DNA from: Bacteroidota bacterium
Lineage (GTDB): Bacteria > Bacteroidota > Bacteroidia > JABDFU01
Assembly: GCA_013286805.1 (NCBI GenBank)
Contig: JABDEY010000008.1
Location: 1 to 49,922 of the forward strand
DNA: 49,922 bases
Direction: 5' to 3'
Within the stretch, counting starts at the first letter, position 1, and every line of letters begins with the position of its first letter. Below, in pieces: positions 8,718 to 17,101 of this stretch. Both the position numbers and the translations under genes were made by a program. The notes under the pieces are model-generated. The model was given only the letters and a program-made list of their open reading frames with translations, ran no database searches and was not told the origin of the DNA.

Positions 8718-10988
8718 ATGGCTTTTCCACAGAAGAAAATCTTACTTCTACTTTTTATCATCGGGATATCCAATTTCATCTTCGCAAGCCTGAAAAATGT
8801 AAAATTTCAAGGGGATACCATAAACCGTGTCAATAAAAAAGGGGAAAAACAGGGATATTGGATACTCCTCGGGAAAAATAAAAAGGAACCCCGGTTCAGT
8901 CATTACGGAAGGAATCAGAAGATTGAAGAAGGTTACTACCTGAATAACCAAAAACAACGGCTGTGGAAATCTTGGTACAATACCAATGAACTACAAAGTG
9001 AAATAACGTATGAAAATGGAATTCCGGAAGGGCCTGCAAAATTTTATTATGAAAATGGAAAGGTCAGGGAAGAAGGCATATATGAAAGAGATCATTGGGT
9101 CGGGGAATATCATGTATTTGACAAAGAAGGCAACCTGACGGTGCGCAAATCTGTCTCCGTTCAGGATCTGAAAAGCGCCTACCTCCTGATCAGCGGAGAA
9201 GTGAAGAAATTAAACAAGGAACTGGACAGTGTCAGGATAACTGTCGAAAAATTCGGGTTTGAGACTGCCGTTTTCTTTTCCGCAAAGGACGGAACATTCA
9301 GCTTTCGGCTGCCCCTGAATGAAGAATACATTATCTATTTTAATAAGCAGGGATTCCATCACCAGTCCATTAATGTAAATACGAATGTGGACTCAGAAAT
9401 GGATACAACAGTTTACAGCATACGAGGCTATAAAGTAAATTTATCGGACAACCTCGCATCTTCTGCTTTCAGTGAACTTGTAAATGTCACACTCAATAAG
9501 CCCATAGGGAAAATTAGATTTGATGAAAAGAAAAAACAATTTATTGCCGAGCGGCTTATCAGAAAACCCGAGGAAGTAGCTGATGACCTTGGCCAGTCTG
9601 TACGCCAGATGATCCAGCAGACCGCTCAGTTGGAAAATGAAAAGTCCAATGCGGAAGCAGAGAAAAAAATGAAAGAACGGGAACTCGAGCTTTTCAAGGA
9701 GGAAGAAGAGGCTAAAGACGCTGCCGAATTGATGAAAAAAGAAAGCGCATTGACTAAATTAGAGAATGAACAGAAAATTCAAAAATATAAATACGAACAA
9801 ATACAGGAAGAACTTGGATTACAGCGTGAAAAACAAAAAAATCAGGCACTGAGTGAAGAGGATAAGTCAAAGACACTGGAGTTAATTAACAAAGAATCCG
9901 AACTTCAAAAACAAAAACAGGAGGAACTGCTTAAAGACAAGGAGATCACTATTCAAAAGAGAGAAAATGACGTGAAGCAGCGTGAATTGAAACAGGAGCA
10001 GCTCTATATTCTTTATATCTCCCTTGGCCTCGGCCTTGTTCTTTCATTTGCATTTCTTTTATACCGGAACTATCTAAATAAAAGCAAAGCCAACAAACAA
10101 CTGCATCTTGCCAATACAGAGATTCTTCGGCACAAAATGGAATTGGAAGAAAAAAACAAAGACATTACAGACAGCATCACTTATGCTGAACGTATTCAAA
10201 GAGCCATTTTGCCTTCCACCGATCTGATCAGGCAAAACCTTCCTCAGTGTTTTATTTTATTCAAACCCAAGGACATTGTAAGCGGAGACTTTTATTTCTC
10301 ACATAAAATGCTTTCCAAAGAGGGCCGGAACGGAGAGGAACTTATTTTCATTGCAGCTTGTGATTGTACCGGGCATGGGGTTCCGGGCGCCTTTATGAGC
10401 ATGATTGGACTGAACAAATTAAATGACGCTGTAGTACAGTCAACGGATCCGGGTGAAATTCTGGCGTTGGTAAACAAAGGGATTAAAAAAGCACTTAATC
10501 AGTCATTTATTGGAAAAAACCCGGAAGAGGGTACGGCTAAGGCTCGCGATGGAATGGACATGGCTCTGGTTAGCCTTGAATTCTCTGCGCCCGGCAATTC
10601 ACCGGCCTGTAAGCTAAAATACGCCGGTGCAAATCGTCCCCTCTGGCTGATCCGTTCTGGTAATCTTATCGAATTCAAACCGACTAAAACTGGTATTGGG
10701 GGGCACACGGATGATCTTCAGGAGTTCAAAACCCATGAAATTCAACTCAATCAGGGTGAAACCATTTATATCTTCACGGATGGCTTTGCCGATCAGTTTG
10801 GAGGGGAATATGGAAAAAAACTGATGACTAAGACTTTCAAAGAAACCTTGCTTTCCATTGCAGGTAAAGGAATGCCGGAACAACGTGACTACCTTGATAC
10901 CTATATTGAAAACTGGAAAAACCAGCAAAAGCTCGGTAAGCATTATGAACAGGTGGATGATATTTGTGTGATCGGGGTCAGGATCTGA
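8718..10988 (+). CDS. SpoIIE-family (PP2C-type) protein phosphatase with YwqK/MORN-like repeats, carboxypeptidase-regulatory-like domain, coiled coil and TM helix
   Basis: N-terminal signal peptide; KQRLWKSWYNTNELQSEITYENGIPEGPAKFYYENGKVREEG; TM LYILYISLGLGLVLSFAFLLY; FKPKDIVSGDFYF..AACDCTGHGVPGAFMSMIG..IFTDGFADQFGG. Confidence 0.88.
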   Translation: MAFPQKKILLLLFIIGISNFIFASLKNVKFQGDTINRVNKKGEKQGYWILLGKNKKEPRFSHYGRNQKIEEGYYLNNQKQRLWKSWYNTNELQSEITYENGIPEGPAKFYYENGKVREEGIYERDHWVGEYHVFDKEGNLTVRKSVSVQDLKSAYLLISGEVKKLNKELDSVRITVEKFGFETAVFFSAKDGTFSFRLPLNEEYIIYFNKQGFHHQSINVNTNVDSEMDTTVYSIRGYKVNLSDNLASSAFSELVNVTLNKPIGKIRFDEKKKQFIAERLIRKPEEVADDLGQSVRQMIQQTAQLENEKSNAEAEKKMKERELELFKEEEEAKDAAELMKKESALTKLENEQKIQKYKYEQIQEELGLQREKQKNQALSEEDKSKTLELINKESELQKQKQEELLKDKEITIQKRENDVKQRELKQEQLYILYISLGLGLVLSFAFLLYRNYLNKSKANKQLHLANTEILRHKMELEEKNKDITDSITYAERIQRAILPSTDLIRQNLPQCFILFKPKDIVSGDFYFSHKMLSKEGRNGEELIFIAACDCTGHGVPGAFMSMIGLNKLNDAVVQSTDPGEILALVNKGIKKALNQSFIGKNPEEGTAKARDGMDMALVSLEFSAPGNSPACKLKYAGANRPLWLIRSGNLIEFKPTKTGIGGHTDDLQEFKTHEIQLNQGETIYIFTDGFADQFGGEYGKKLMTKTFKETLLSIAGKGMPEQRDYLDTYIENWKNQQKLGKHYEQVDDICVIGVRI

Positions 10989-11029
10989 TTGCTGAGGGTA
11001 CAATAATATTTTCTGTAAATTAGCGACTT

Positions 11030-12079
11030 ATGAAGATTCGTGTAGGAATTACTCAGGGAGATATTAACGGTGTTGGTTTGGAAGTTATTATTAAGACATT
11101 TATTGATCCTGCCATTGAAGAATTATGTACTCCCATCATTTTCAGCTCCCAGAAAACAGCTTCTTATCACCGGAAAGCACTGGGAATAGAAGATTTTAGC
11201 TTCAACATCATTCGTGATATTGATCAGGCGAATCCCAAAAAACCCAACCTGCTTAGCGTTTACGACGAAGAAGTTAACATCGAACTGGGAATCCCGACAG
11301 CCTTGGGTGGTAAATATGCCTTCAAATCCCTCGAAGCTGCGTGTAATGCATTGGCAGCAAATAAAATTGATGTATTGGTTACTGCCCCGATAAATAAACA
11401 CACCATTCATTCCGCAGAATTCCCCTTTGCCGGTCATACGGAATACCTTGATCAGAAGTTTTCTGGTGGTAAAGGCGACGCCCTTATGCTGATGGTCTCC
11501 GAAACGCTCAAAATAGGCCTGGTAACAGGTCATCTTCCCGTTTCGAAAATAGTACCAGAGCTTACTGAAGAAAAAATTTTAAAAAAAATAACAACACTCA
11601 ACCGCACCCTGGTCGAAGATTTTGGGATCAGGAAGCCCAAAATAGCAGTTCTGGGACTTAACCCGCATGCGGGTGATAAAGGAACAATCGGGGACGAGGA
11701 ACAACTGGTCATCATCCCCGCTATAGATAAAGCAAAAACCGCATCCATATTGGTCCAGGGCCCTTACCCTGCCGACGGTTTTTTTGGAAATGCGTCCTAC
11801 CTTCAGTTTGATGGTGTATTGGCGATGTACCATGATCAGGGACTTATTCCTTTTAAAACAATCGCTTTTCACGACGGCATTAATTACACTGCCGGGTTAT
11901 CCGTCATCCGGACTTCTCCGGACCATGGAACAGCCTACGACATAGCCGGTAAAAACAAGGCTTCTGAACAATCATTCCGCCAGGCCGTATACCTGGCTAT
12001 AGACCTGTTTAGAAAACGCAGTGAATACAAAGAGATTTCAGCTAACCCGCTTAAATCATCACCTACAAGAAGAGAATAA
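11030..12079 (+). CDS. pdxA: 4-hydroxythreonine-4-phosphate dehydrogenase
   Basis: ITQGDINGVGLEVIIK, VTAPINKHTIH, GHTEYLDQKF, MYHDQGLIPFK, RTSPDHGTAYDIAGK. Confidence 0.95.
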   Translation: MKIRVGITQGDINGVGLEVIIKTFIDPAIEELCTPIIFSSQKTASYHRKALGIEDFSFNIIRDIDQANPKKPNLLSVYDEEVNIELGIPTALGGKYAFKSLEAACNALAANKIDVLVTAPINKHTIHSAEFPFAGHTEYLDQKFSGGKGDALMLMVSETLKIGLVTGHLPVSKIVPELTEEKILKKITTLNRTLVEDFGIRKPKIAVLGLNPHAGDKGTIGDEEQLVIIPAIDKAKTASILVQGPYPADGFFGNASYLQFDGVLAMYHDQGLIPFKTIAFHDGINYTAGLSVIRTSPDHGTAYDIAGKNKASEQSFRQAVYLAIDLFRKRSEYKEISANPLKSSPTRRE

Positions 12080-12087
12080 GTTTTGTT

Positions 12088-12621
12088 ATGACCACCTTTT
12101 TAAAACGAGGCGCACCCTTTGTATTTATATGTTTACTCATGGCATGTTCATGCGGAAGGTCCCCTTTATCTGTATACGGTCCGGCATTTGAAACGATCAT
12201 GCGCTCCGATACAGGACTTTTCAGGGGAATGAATATGCATTTGAGCAAAGAAAGCATCAAAGCACTTGAACCGGGAGGATTGAAAGAGGATGACAGCACG
12301 GGAGGGACTGACTATCTGTTCTATGAGTTAAAAATTGACACTACGATAAGCTATACACTTGCTTACTATTGTCCTGACAACAAACTAAATAACATTGCTG
12401 CGGACATTTATCTGTTAAATGAACCCCAGGCAGCTGAATTGTTTAACTCTTTTAAATCCTGGTTTGAAAAAAAATATGGTGTCCCTCAGACCGATGGCGA
12501 TTTCTTCTTATGGACAATTCAGACTTCGGAGGGGAAAATAAGAATAGAACTTGCCGATGAAAGCCCAACCTACAAGAAGGGAAAAATCACATTAGTGATC
12601 AGGGACGCAAAGGAACTTTAG
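12088..12621 (+). CDS. Hypothetical lipoprotein
   Basis: Signal peptide with lipobox-like CLLMACSCG; ends immediately before the ABC ATPase start. Confidence 0.7.
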   Translation: MTTFLKRGAPFVFICLLMACSCGRSPLSVYGPAFETIMRSDTGLFRGMNMHLSKESIKALEPGGLKEDDSTGGTDYLFYELKIDTTISYTLAYYCPDNKLNNIAADIYLLNEPQAAELFNSFKSWFEKKYGVPQTDGDFFLWTIQTSEGKIRIELADESPTYKKGKITLVIRDAKEL

Positions 12622-14445
12622 ATGGAACCCTTACTCGAAGTACGTAATTTGATAACTGAGTTTCGTAATGATGACGAAACGGTTAAAGCTGTTAATTCCG
12701 TTTCTTTTGACTTGTTCAGAGGTCAGACAGTTGGAATGGTAGGAGAATCAGGCTCCGGAAAATCCGTTACTGCATTATCCATCATGCGACTCATCAGCAA
12801 TCCTCCCGGTAAAATTACCGGAGGCGAACTTATTTACCATTCCAAAAAGTCAGGTCCGGTTGACCTGCTCCGGATTTCTGAAAAGGAAATGCGCAAATAC
12901 CGCGGCAACGAATTAGCAATGATTTTTCAGGAACCCATGACTTCCCTCAATCCGGTTTATACCTGCGGTTACCAGGTAATGGAAGCTATACTGCTGCATC
13001 AGAAGATTACCCAAAAAGAAGCGAAAGCAAAAGTCCTGAACCTGTTCAGGGAAGTCGTTTTACCACGCCCGGAGCAGCTCTTTAATTCCTATCCTCATCA
13101 GCTGTCCGGGGGCCAGAAACAAAGGGTAATGATTGCAATGGCCATATCCTGTAATCCTGCCATTCTAATTGCAGATGAGCCTACAACTTCCCTGGATGTC
13201 ACAGTGCAAAAAACCATCCTCGCGCTGATGCAGGACCTTCAGCAAAAATATGAAATGGGAATCCTGTTTATTACACATGATCTGGGTGTACTGGCGGAAT
13301 TAGCAGATAAAATAGTGGTTATTTACAAGGGTAAAATCGTGGAGCAGGGCCCTGTGCTTGATATTTTTTCCTCCCCACAGCACCCCTATACCAAAGGATT
13401 GTTGGCCTGCCGGCCTCCCCTGAATAAACGCCTTCATTGGCTGCCGGTGGTTACCGATTTTATGGAAACGGACAGTGAAGGGGTCATGCATGAGAATTCA
13501 TTTTCCATTGACGATGTGACGAACCGGCTGACCGTAACACCTGAAGAACGCATGCAGCATCATAAAATGATTTATGCAAAAGAGCCTCTGCTGCAACTAA
13601 AAAATCTCAGGTCCTGGTTTCCGGTAAGAAACAGCTTGTTGGGTAAAATCACTTCCTGGATTAAGGCGGTGGACGATGTAAGCCTGGATGTATATCCGGG
13701 CGAAACACTTGGTCTGGTTGGAGAATCAGGCTGCGGCAAGACAACATTGGGAAGAACCATCCTGAAACTGCTGCCATCCAGATCTGGCGAAATTATTTTC
13801 CGCGGACAGAACATCGCTAACCTCTCCTCCAGATCCTTCCGGAACTTACGGAAAGACCTCCAGATTATTTTTCAGGACCCCTACTCCTCACTTAACCCAC
13901 GGATGACTGTTGGAGAAGCCATTATGGAACCAATGCTGGTCCATAACATTTACAAAACAGCTCGGGAAAGAAAAGACAAAACCATTGAACTTCTGAATAG
14001 GGTCAACATGAGTGAATCGCATTTTAAAAGGTATCCTCATGAATTCTCCGGAGGCCAGCGCCAACGGATCTGTATAGCCAGAGCCTTATCACTCAATCCT
14101 CAGTTCATTATCTGTGATGAATCTGTTTCTGCTCTTGATGTCTCAGTCCAGGCACAGGTTCTAAACTTGCTGAATGAATTAAAAAAGGAATTTGCCTTTT
14201 CATATATATTTATTTCCCATGATCTCTCGGTTGTAAAATTCATGAGTGATCGCATTGCAGTAATGCATGAGGGGAAAATAGTGGAGATGGGAGATGCGGA
14301 TGAGCTGACCACTCATCCCAAAACGGAATATACACGGAAGCTAATAGAAGCTATTCCAAAAGGAGAACTCAGGGATATTAAGCTTTCTCTGGAACGAAAG
14401 GCAATGCTAACAGGCAACGCTCAAAATACAACGCTCAACACTTAA
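12622..14445 (+). CDS. Fused double ATP-binding protein of dipeptide/oligopeptide ABC transporter (DppD-DppF/GsiA-like)
   Basis: Two NBDs: GESGSGKS...LSGGQKQRV and GESGCGKTT...FSGGQRQRI, both with Walker B and H-loop. Confidence 0.93.
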   Translation: MEPLLEVRNLITEFRNDDETVKAVNSVSFDLFRGQTVGMVGESGSGKSVTALSIMRLISNPPGKITGGELIYHSKKSGPVDLLRISEKEMRKYRGNELAMIFQEPMTSLNPVYTCGYQVMEAILLHQKITQKEAKAKVLNLFREVVLPRPEQLFNSYPHQLSGGQKQRVMIAMAISCNPAILIADEPTTSLDVTVQKTILALMQDLQQKYEMGILFITHDLGVLAELADKIVVIYKGKIVEQGPVLDIFSSPQHPYTKGLLACRPPLNKRLHWLPVVTDFMETDSEGVMHENSFSIDDVTNRLTVTPEERMQHHKMIYAKEPLLQLKNLRSWFPVRNSLLGKITSWIKAVDDVSLDVYPGETLGLVGESGCGKTTLGRTILKLLPSRSGEIIFRGQNIANLSSRSFRNLRKDLQIIFQDPYSSLNPRMTVGEAIMEPMLVHNIYKTARERKDKTIELLNRVNMSESHFKRYPHEFSGGQRQRICIARALSLNPQFIICDESVSALDVSVQAQVLNLLNELKKEFAFSYIFISHDLSVVKFMSDRIAVMHEGKIVEMGDADELTTHPKTEYTRKLIEAIPKGELRDIKLSLERKAMLTGNAQNTTLNT

Positions 14446-14451
14446 TACCAA

Positions 14452-15978
14452 ATGAAGGCATCCTTTCAGGATAAATTCGTTTATTTTTTTTTAGCCGCTT
14501 TCTTTATAACAACTACTCTTCTTGCCTGTTTCTCAACAGGCACATACGAAAGCGGGGACAGCATTCAGCATTATTTAATCTCCAGGTATTCCTTCAGCCA
14601 TCCGGAATTATTCTTTAACCACTGGGGCAAACCCTTTTTCGTTCTGCTTTCAAGTTACTTTGCGCAACTTGGATTTTTAGGCATTAACATTTTTAATATC
14701 CTGTGCGCAACGCTAACCGGCCTCCTCTCCTATAAGATCGCGAAACATGTGCAACTCGATAAACCATGGCTGACACCAGTATTTGCCTTATTTGCTCCTA
14801 TCTATTATGTTACATTAATCACGGGTCTGACCGAGCCACTTTTCGCACTGGTATTAATGACTGGAATTTACCTGCTTCTGAAACAGAAATTTATAGCTTC
14901 CGCACTGGTTATTTCTTTCCTGCCTTTTGTCCGCATGGAGGGTTTTATTCTCCTTCCAATATTTGCGTTGGGCTATTTAACTTCTCCCCAACATGATGCA
15001 GCACAAAATTTCACAGAGTCTGTCCAAACACACCGCTTCCGACTAAGGTTATTTAGTTATTTTCTCCTATTAACCGGTACAACACTTTATTCACTCATTG
15101 GCTACTTTTACCATCACGACCTGTTTTGGATAGCCTCTCAAAATCCCTATCAGGGAGCCAAAGACATCTATGGAAGCGGGACAGCTTTTCACTTCATAGC
15201 AAAAAATGAATTTATTCTTGGTACACCCTTAGTTGTTTTGTTTTGCATAGGTTGTATTGCATATTTTTTACCGAAACGATGTATATCAAACCCGGAAAAG
15301 GATTCAAAAACCGAGAACACCATTCGCCCAACATCAACAGAACTAATTCTGATCCCTGGAACCTTCTTCACTTACCTGTTTCTTCATTCATTCCTCTGGT
15401 GGAGAGGACTGAACGGCTCATTAGGCCTGATACGTGTAATGGCAGGAGTAATGCCTCTTGCGGGTCTTATCGCTCTGAGAGGCCTTGGACTACTTTCATC
15501 CGGACTTGCAGCAATTCCCATCCCTGATAAATTATCCGGAATAAAACACGTCTTGCTTTTCATCCTTGTTGGGCTGATTATCTATATGCCATTCAAACAA
15601 CATACCTTCCCTTCGTCATTAGGCTATGAAGACATTGTCGTAAAACAATCGGTAACCTGGCTAAAGCAAAATCACCCGGAGTTCATTGGCCCGGATCAAA
15701 AATACTATTACCAATACCCCTATTTATCTGTTTTTCTGAACAACGATCCTTTTGACCCTAAACATTATGTTCCACTCTGGTCCACCCAACCCTCAAACGT
15801 TTCTGCTGGCTCCCTTTTAATTTGGGACAGCCATTATGGTCCGGCCGAATCCAGACTTCCTTTAAATTCCATCCTGGCAGATACATCATTTGAGCTTCTA
15901 AATTCTTTTAAAGCCGATCCGGCATTAATACCTCATGACAAGACAATGTTTGAAGTGTATATTTTCAGAAAGAAATAA
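14452..15978 (+). CDS. Multi-pass membrane protein, glycosyltransferase GT-C-like
   Basis: 508 aa, many TM helices; GTYESGDSIQHYLISRYSFSHPELFFNHWGKPFF. Confidence 0.6.
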   Translation: MKASFQDKFVYFFLAAFFITTTLLACFSTGTYESGDSIQHYLISRYSFSHPELFFNHWGKPFFVLLSSYFAQLGFLGINIFNILCATLTGLLSYKIAKHVQLDKPWLTPVFALFAPIYYVTLITGLTEPLFALVLMTGIYLLLKQKFIASALVISFLPFVRMEGFILLPIFALGYLTSPQHDAAQNFTESVQTHRFRLRLFSYFLLLTGTTLYSLIGYFYHHDLFWIASQNPYQGAKDIYGSGTAFHFIAKNEFILGTPLVVLFCIGCIAYFLPKRCISNPEKDSKTENTIRPTSTELILIPGTFFTYLFLHSFLWWRGLNGSLGLIRVMAGVMPLAGLIALRGLGLLSSGLAAIPIPDKLSGIKHVLLFILVGLIIYMPFKQHTFPSSLGYEDIVVKQSVTWLKQNHPEFIGPDQKYYYQYPYLSVFLNNDPFDPKHYVPLWSTQPSNVSAGSLLIWDSHYGPAESRLPLNSILADTSFELLNSFKADPALIPHDKTMFEVYIFRKK

Positions 15979-16091
15979 ATATTAACTTCGATAAAAAAAG
16001 AAAGCACCTGAGAAGAGCCTTCAAAAAGTCGGGTTTTGAGTTTTTGATGCTGTTTCCGGGCGGGGCATTTGACGAAAGCAGGCGCTGTCTG

Positions 16092-16177
16092 CTGGCAGTA
16101 GTTTGTTTACAAACATATCTGCCAGTTGTGCCGACATTTATCGGCCTGAGGCCGCAGGCCCAGTTCGCCTGCGCAGG
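16092..16177. other. Palindrome-rich GC-rich intergenic segment
   Basis: CTGGCAG/CTGCCAG arms (16092-16098, 16119-16125) enclosing GTTTGT-TT-ACAAAC; GGCCTG-aggccg-CAGGCC (16143-16160); CCTGCGCAGG (16168-16177). Confidence 0.6.
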
Positions 16178-16271
16178 GTAAATAGATTCAAATAATCCCC
16201 GATTAATTGTCAGCGATGAACGATACTTTCTTTTTACCTAAAATCGCTAAAAAAAATAAAAATCAATTAAT

Positions 16272-16556
16272 ATGCCACTGAAACGTTTCCGCTTTATAGC
16301 AATCCTTGAAGGAATTTCTTTCCTTACACTGCTCAGTATAGCCATGCCCCTGAAATACCTCGCACACTTGCCAATGCCCGTAAAAATAAACGGATGGATA
16401 CACGGCCTGCTTTTTATTTTTTACATCATTTTCCTTTTACAGGTCCAGGCTAAACTCAGATGGCCTGTGAAAACCACCCTCATCGCTTTTATTGCGGCCT
16501 TTCTTCCATTTGGAACATTTGTTCTGGATGCAAAAGTTTTGAAAAAATCACTCTGA
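16272..16556 (+). CDS. DUF3817 family membrane protein
   Basis: 94 aa; RFRFIAILEGISFLTLL..AMPLKY.. WIHGLLFIFYIIFLL..KTTLIAFIAAFLPFGTFVLD typical of DUF3817. Confidence 0.85.
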   Translation: MPLKRFRFIAILEGISFLTLLSIAMPLKYLAHLPMPVKINGWIHGLLFIFYIIFLLQVQAKLRWPVKTTLIAFIAAFLPFGTFVLDAKVLKKSL

Positions 16557-16597
16557 AAAAATTACATAGATTCACTCTGAAAATCATTTAGCTGAAC

Positions 16598-17089
16598 ATG
16601 AAAAAACTTTATTTAGTCCGCCATGCCAAGTCCGACTGGACATACGAGGGCCTGCCGGACATAGACCGTCCCTTAAATGAAAGAGGTTACAGAGATGCGC
16701 ACCTGATGAGTAAACACCTCTCCGGCAAAAAACATATTCCGGACGGAATAATTGCAAGCCCTGCCATACGAGCTATCAATACAGCCTTGATTTTTTCGCG
16801 TAACCTCGCTTTCCCCGAAAATAAAATTATTATTAACCCTGGCTTTTATGAAACCACTCCCGAAAAGTTTATATCACAACTGCCAGGTATTCACGATGAC
16901 CTTAAAAGTGTTTTCATGTTTGGACATAATCCCACAATAACAACCGTGGCCAATATTCTGACAAACGGTACTATTGAGAATATCCCTACCTGCGGAATAG
17001 TATGTATAGAATTCAAAGGCAACTCCTGGAAAGCAACTGAATCAGCCTCTATGCTCTGGTTCGATTTCCCAAAAAATCACACCCTTTAA
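16598..17089 (+). CDS. SixA-like histidine phosphatase
   Basis: LYLVRHAKSDW (RHG-type motif), ASPAIRAINTA, FGHNPTIT. Confidence 0.9.
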   Translation: MKKLYLVRHAKSDWTYEGLPDIDRPLNERGYRDAHLMSKHLSGKKHIPDGIIASPAIRAINTALIFSRNLAFPENKIIINPGFYETTPEKFISQLPGIHDDLKSVFMFGHNPTITTVANILTNGTIENIPTCGIVCIEFKGNSWKATESASMLWFDFPKNHTL

Positions 17090-17101
17090 TAAATCAAAAA
17101 A

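Noticed and set aside
16021-16200. Insertion sequence or transposon remnant
   Set aside because: Palindromes are present but no transposase fragment, terminal repeats or target duplication could be identified; reported only as an unexplained spacer.
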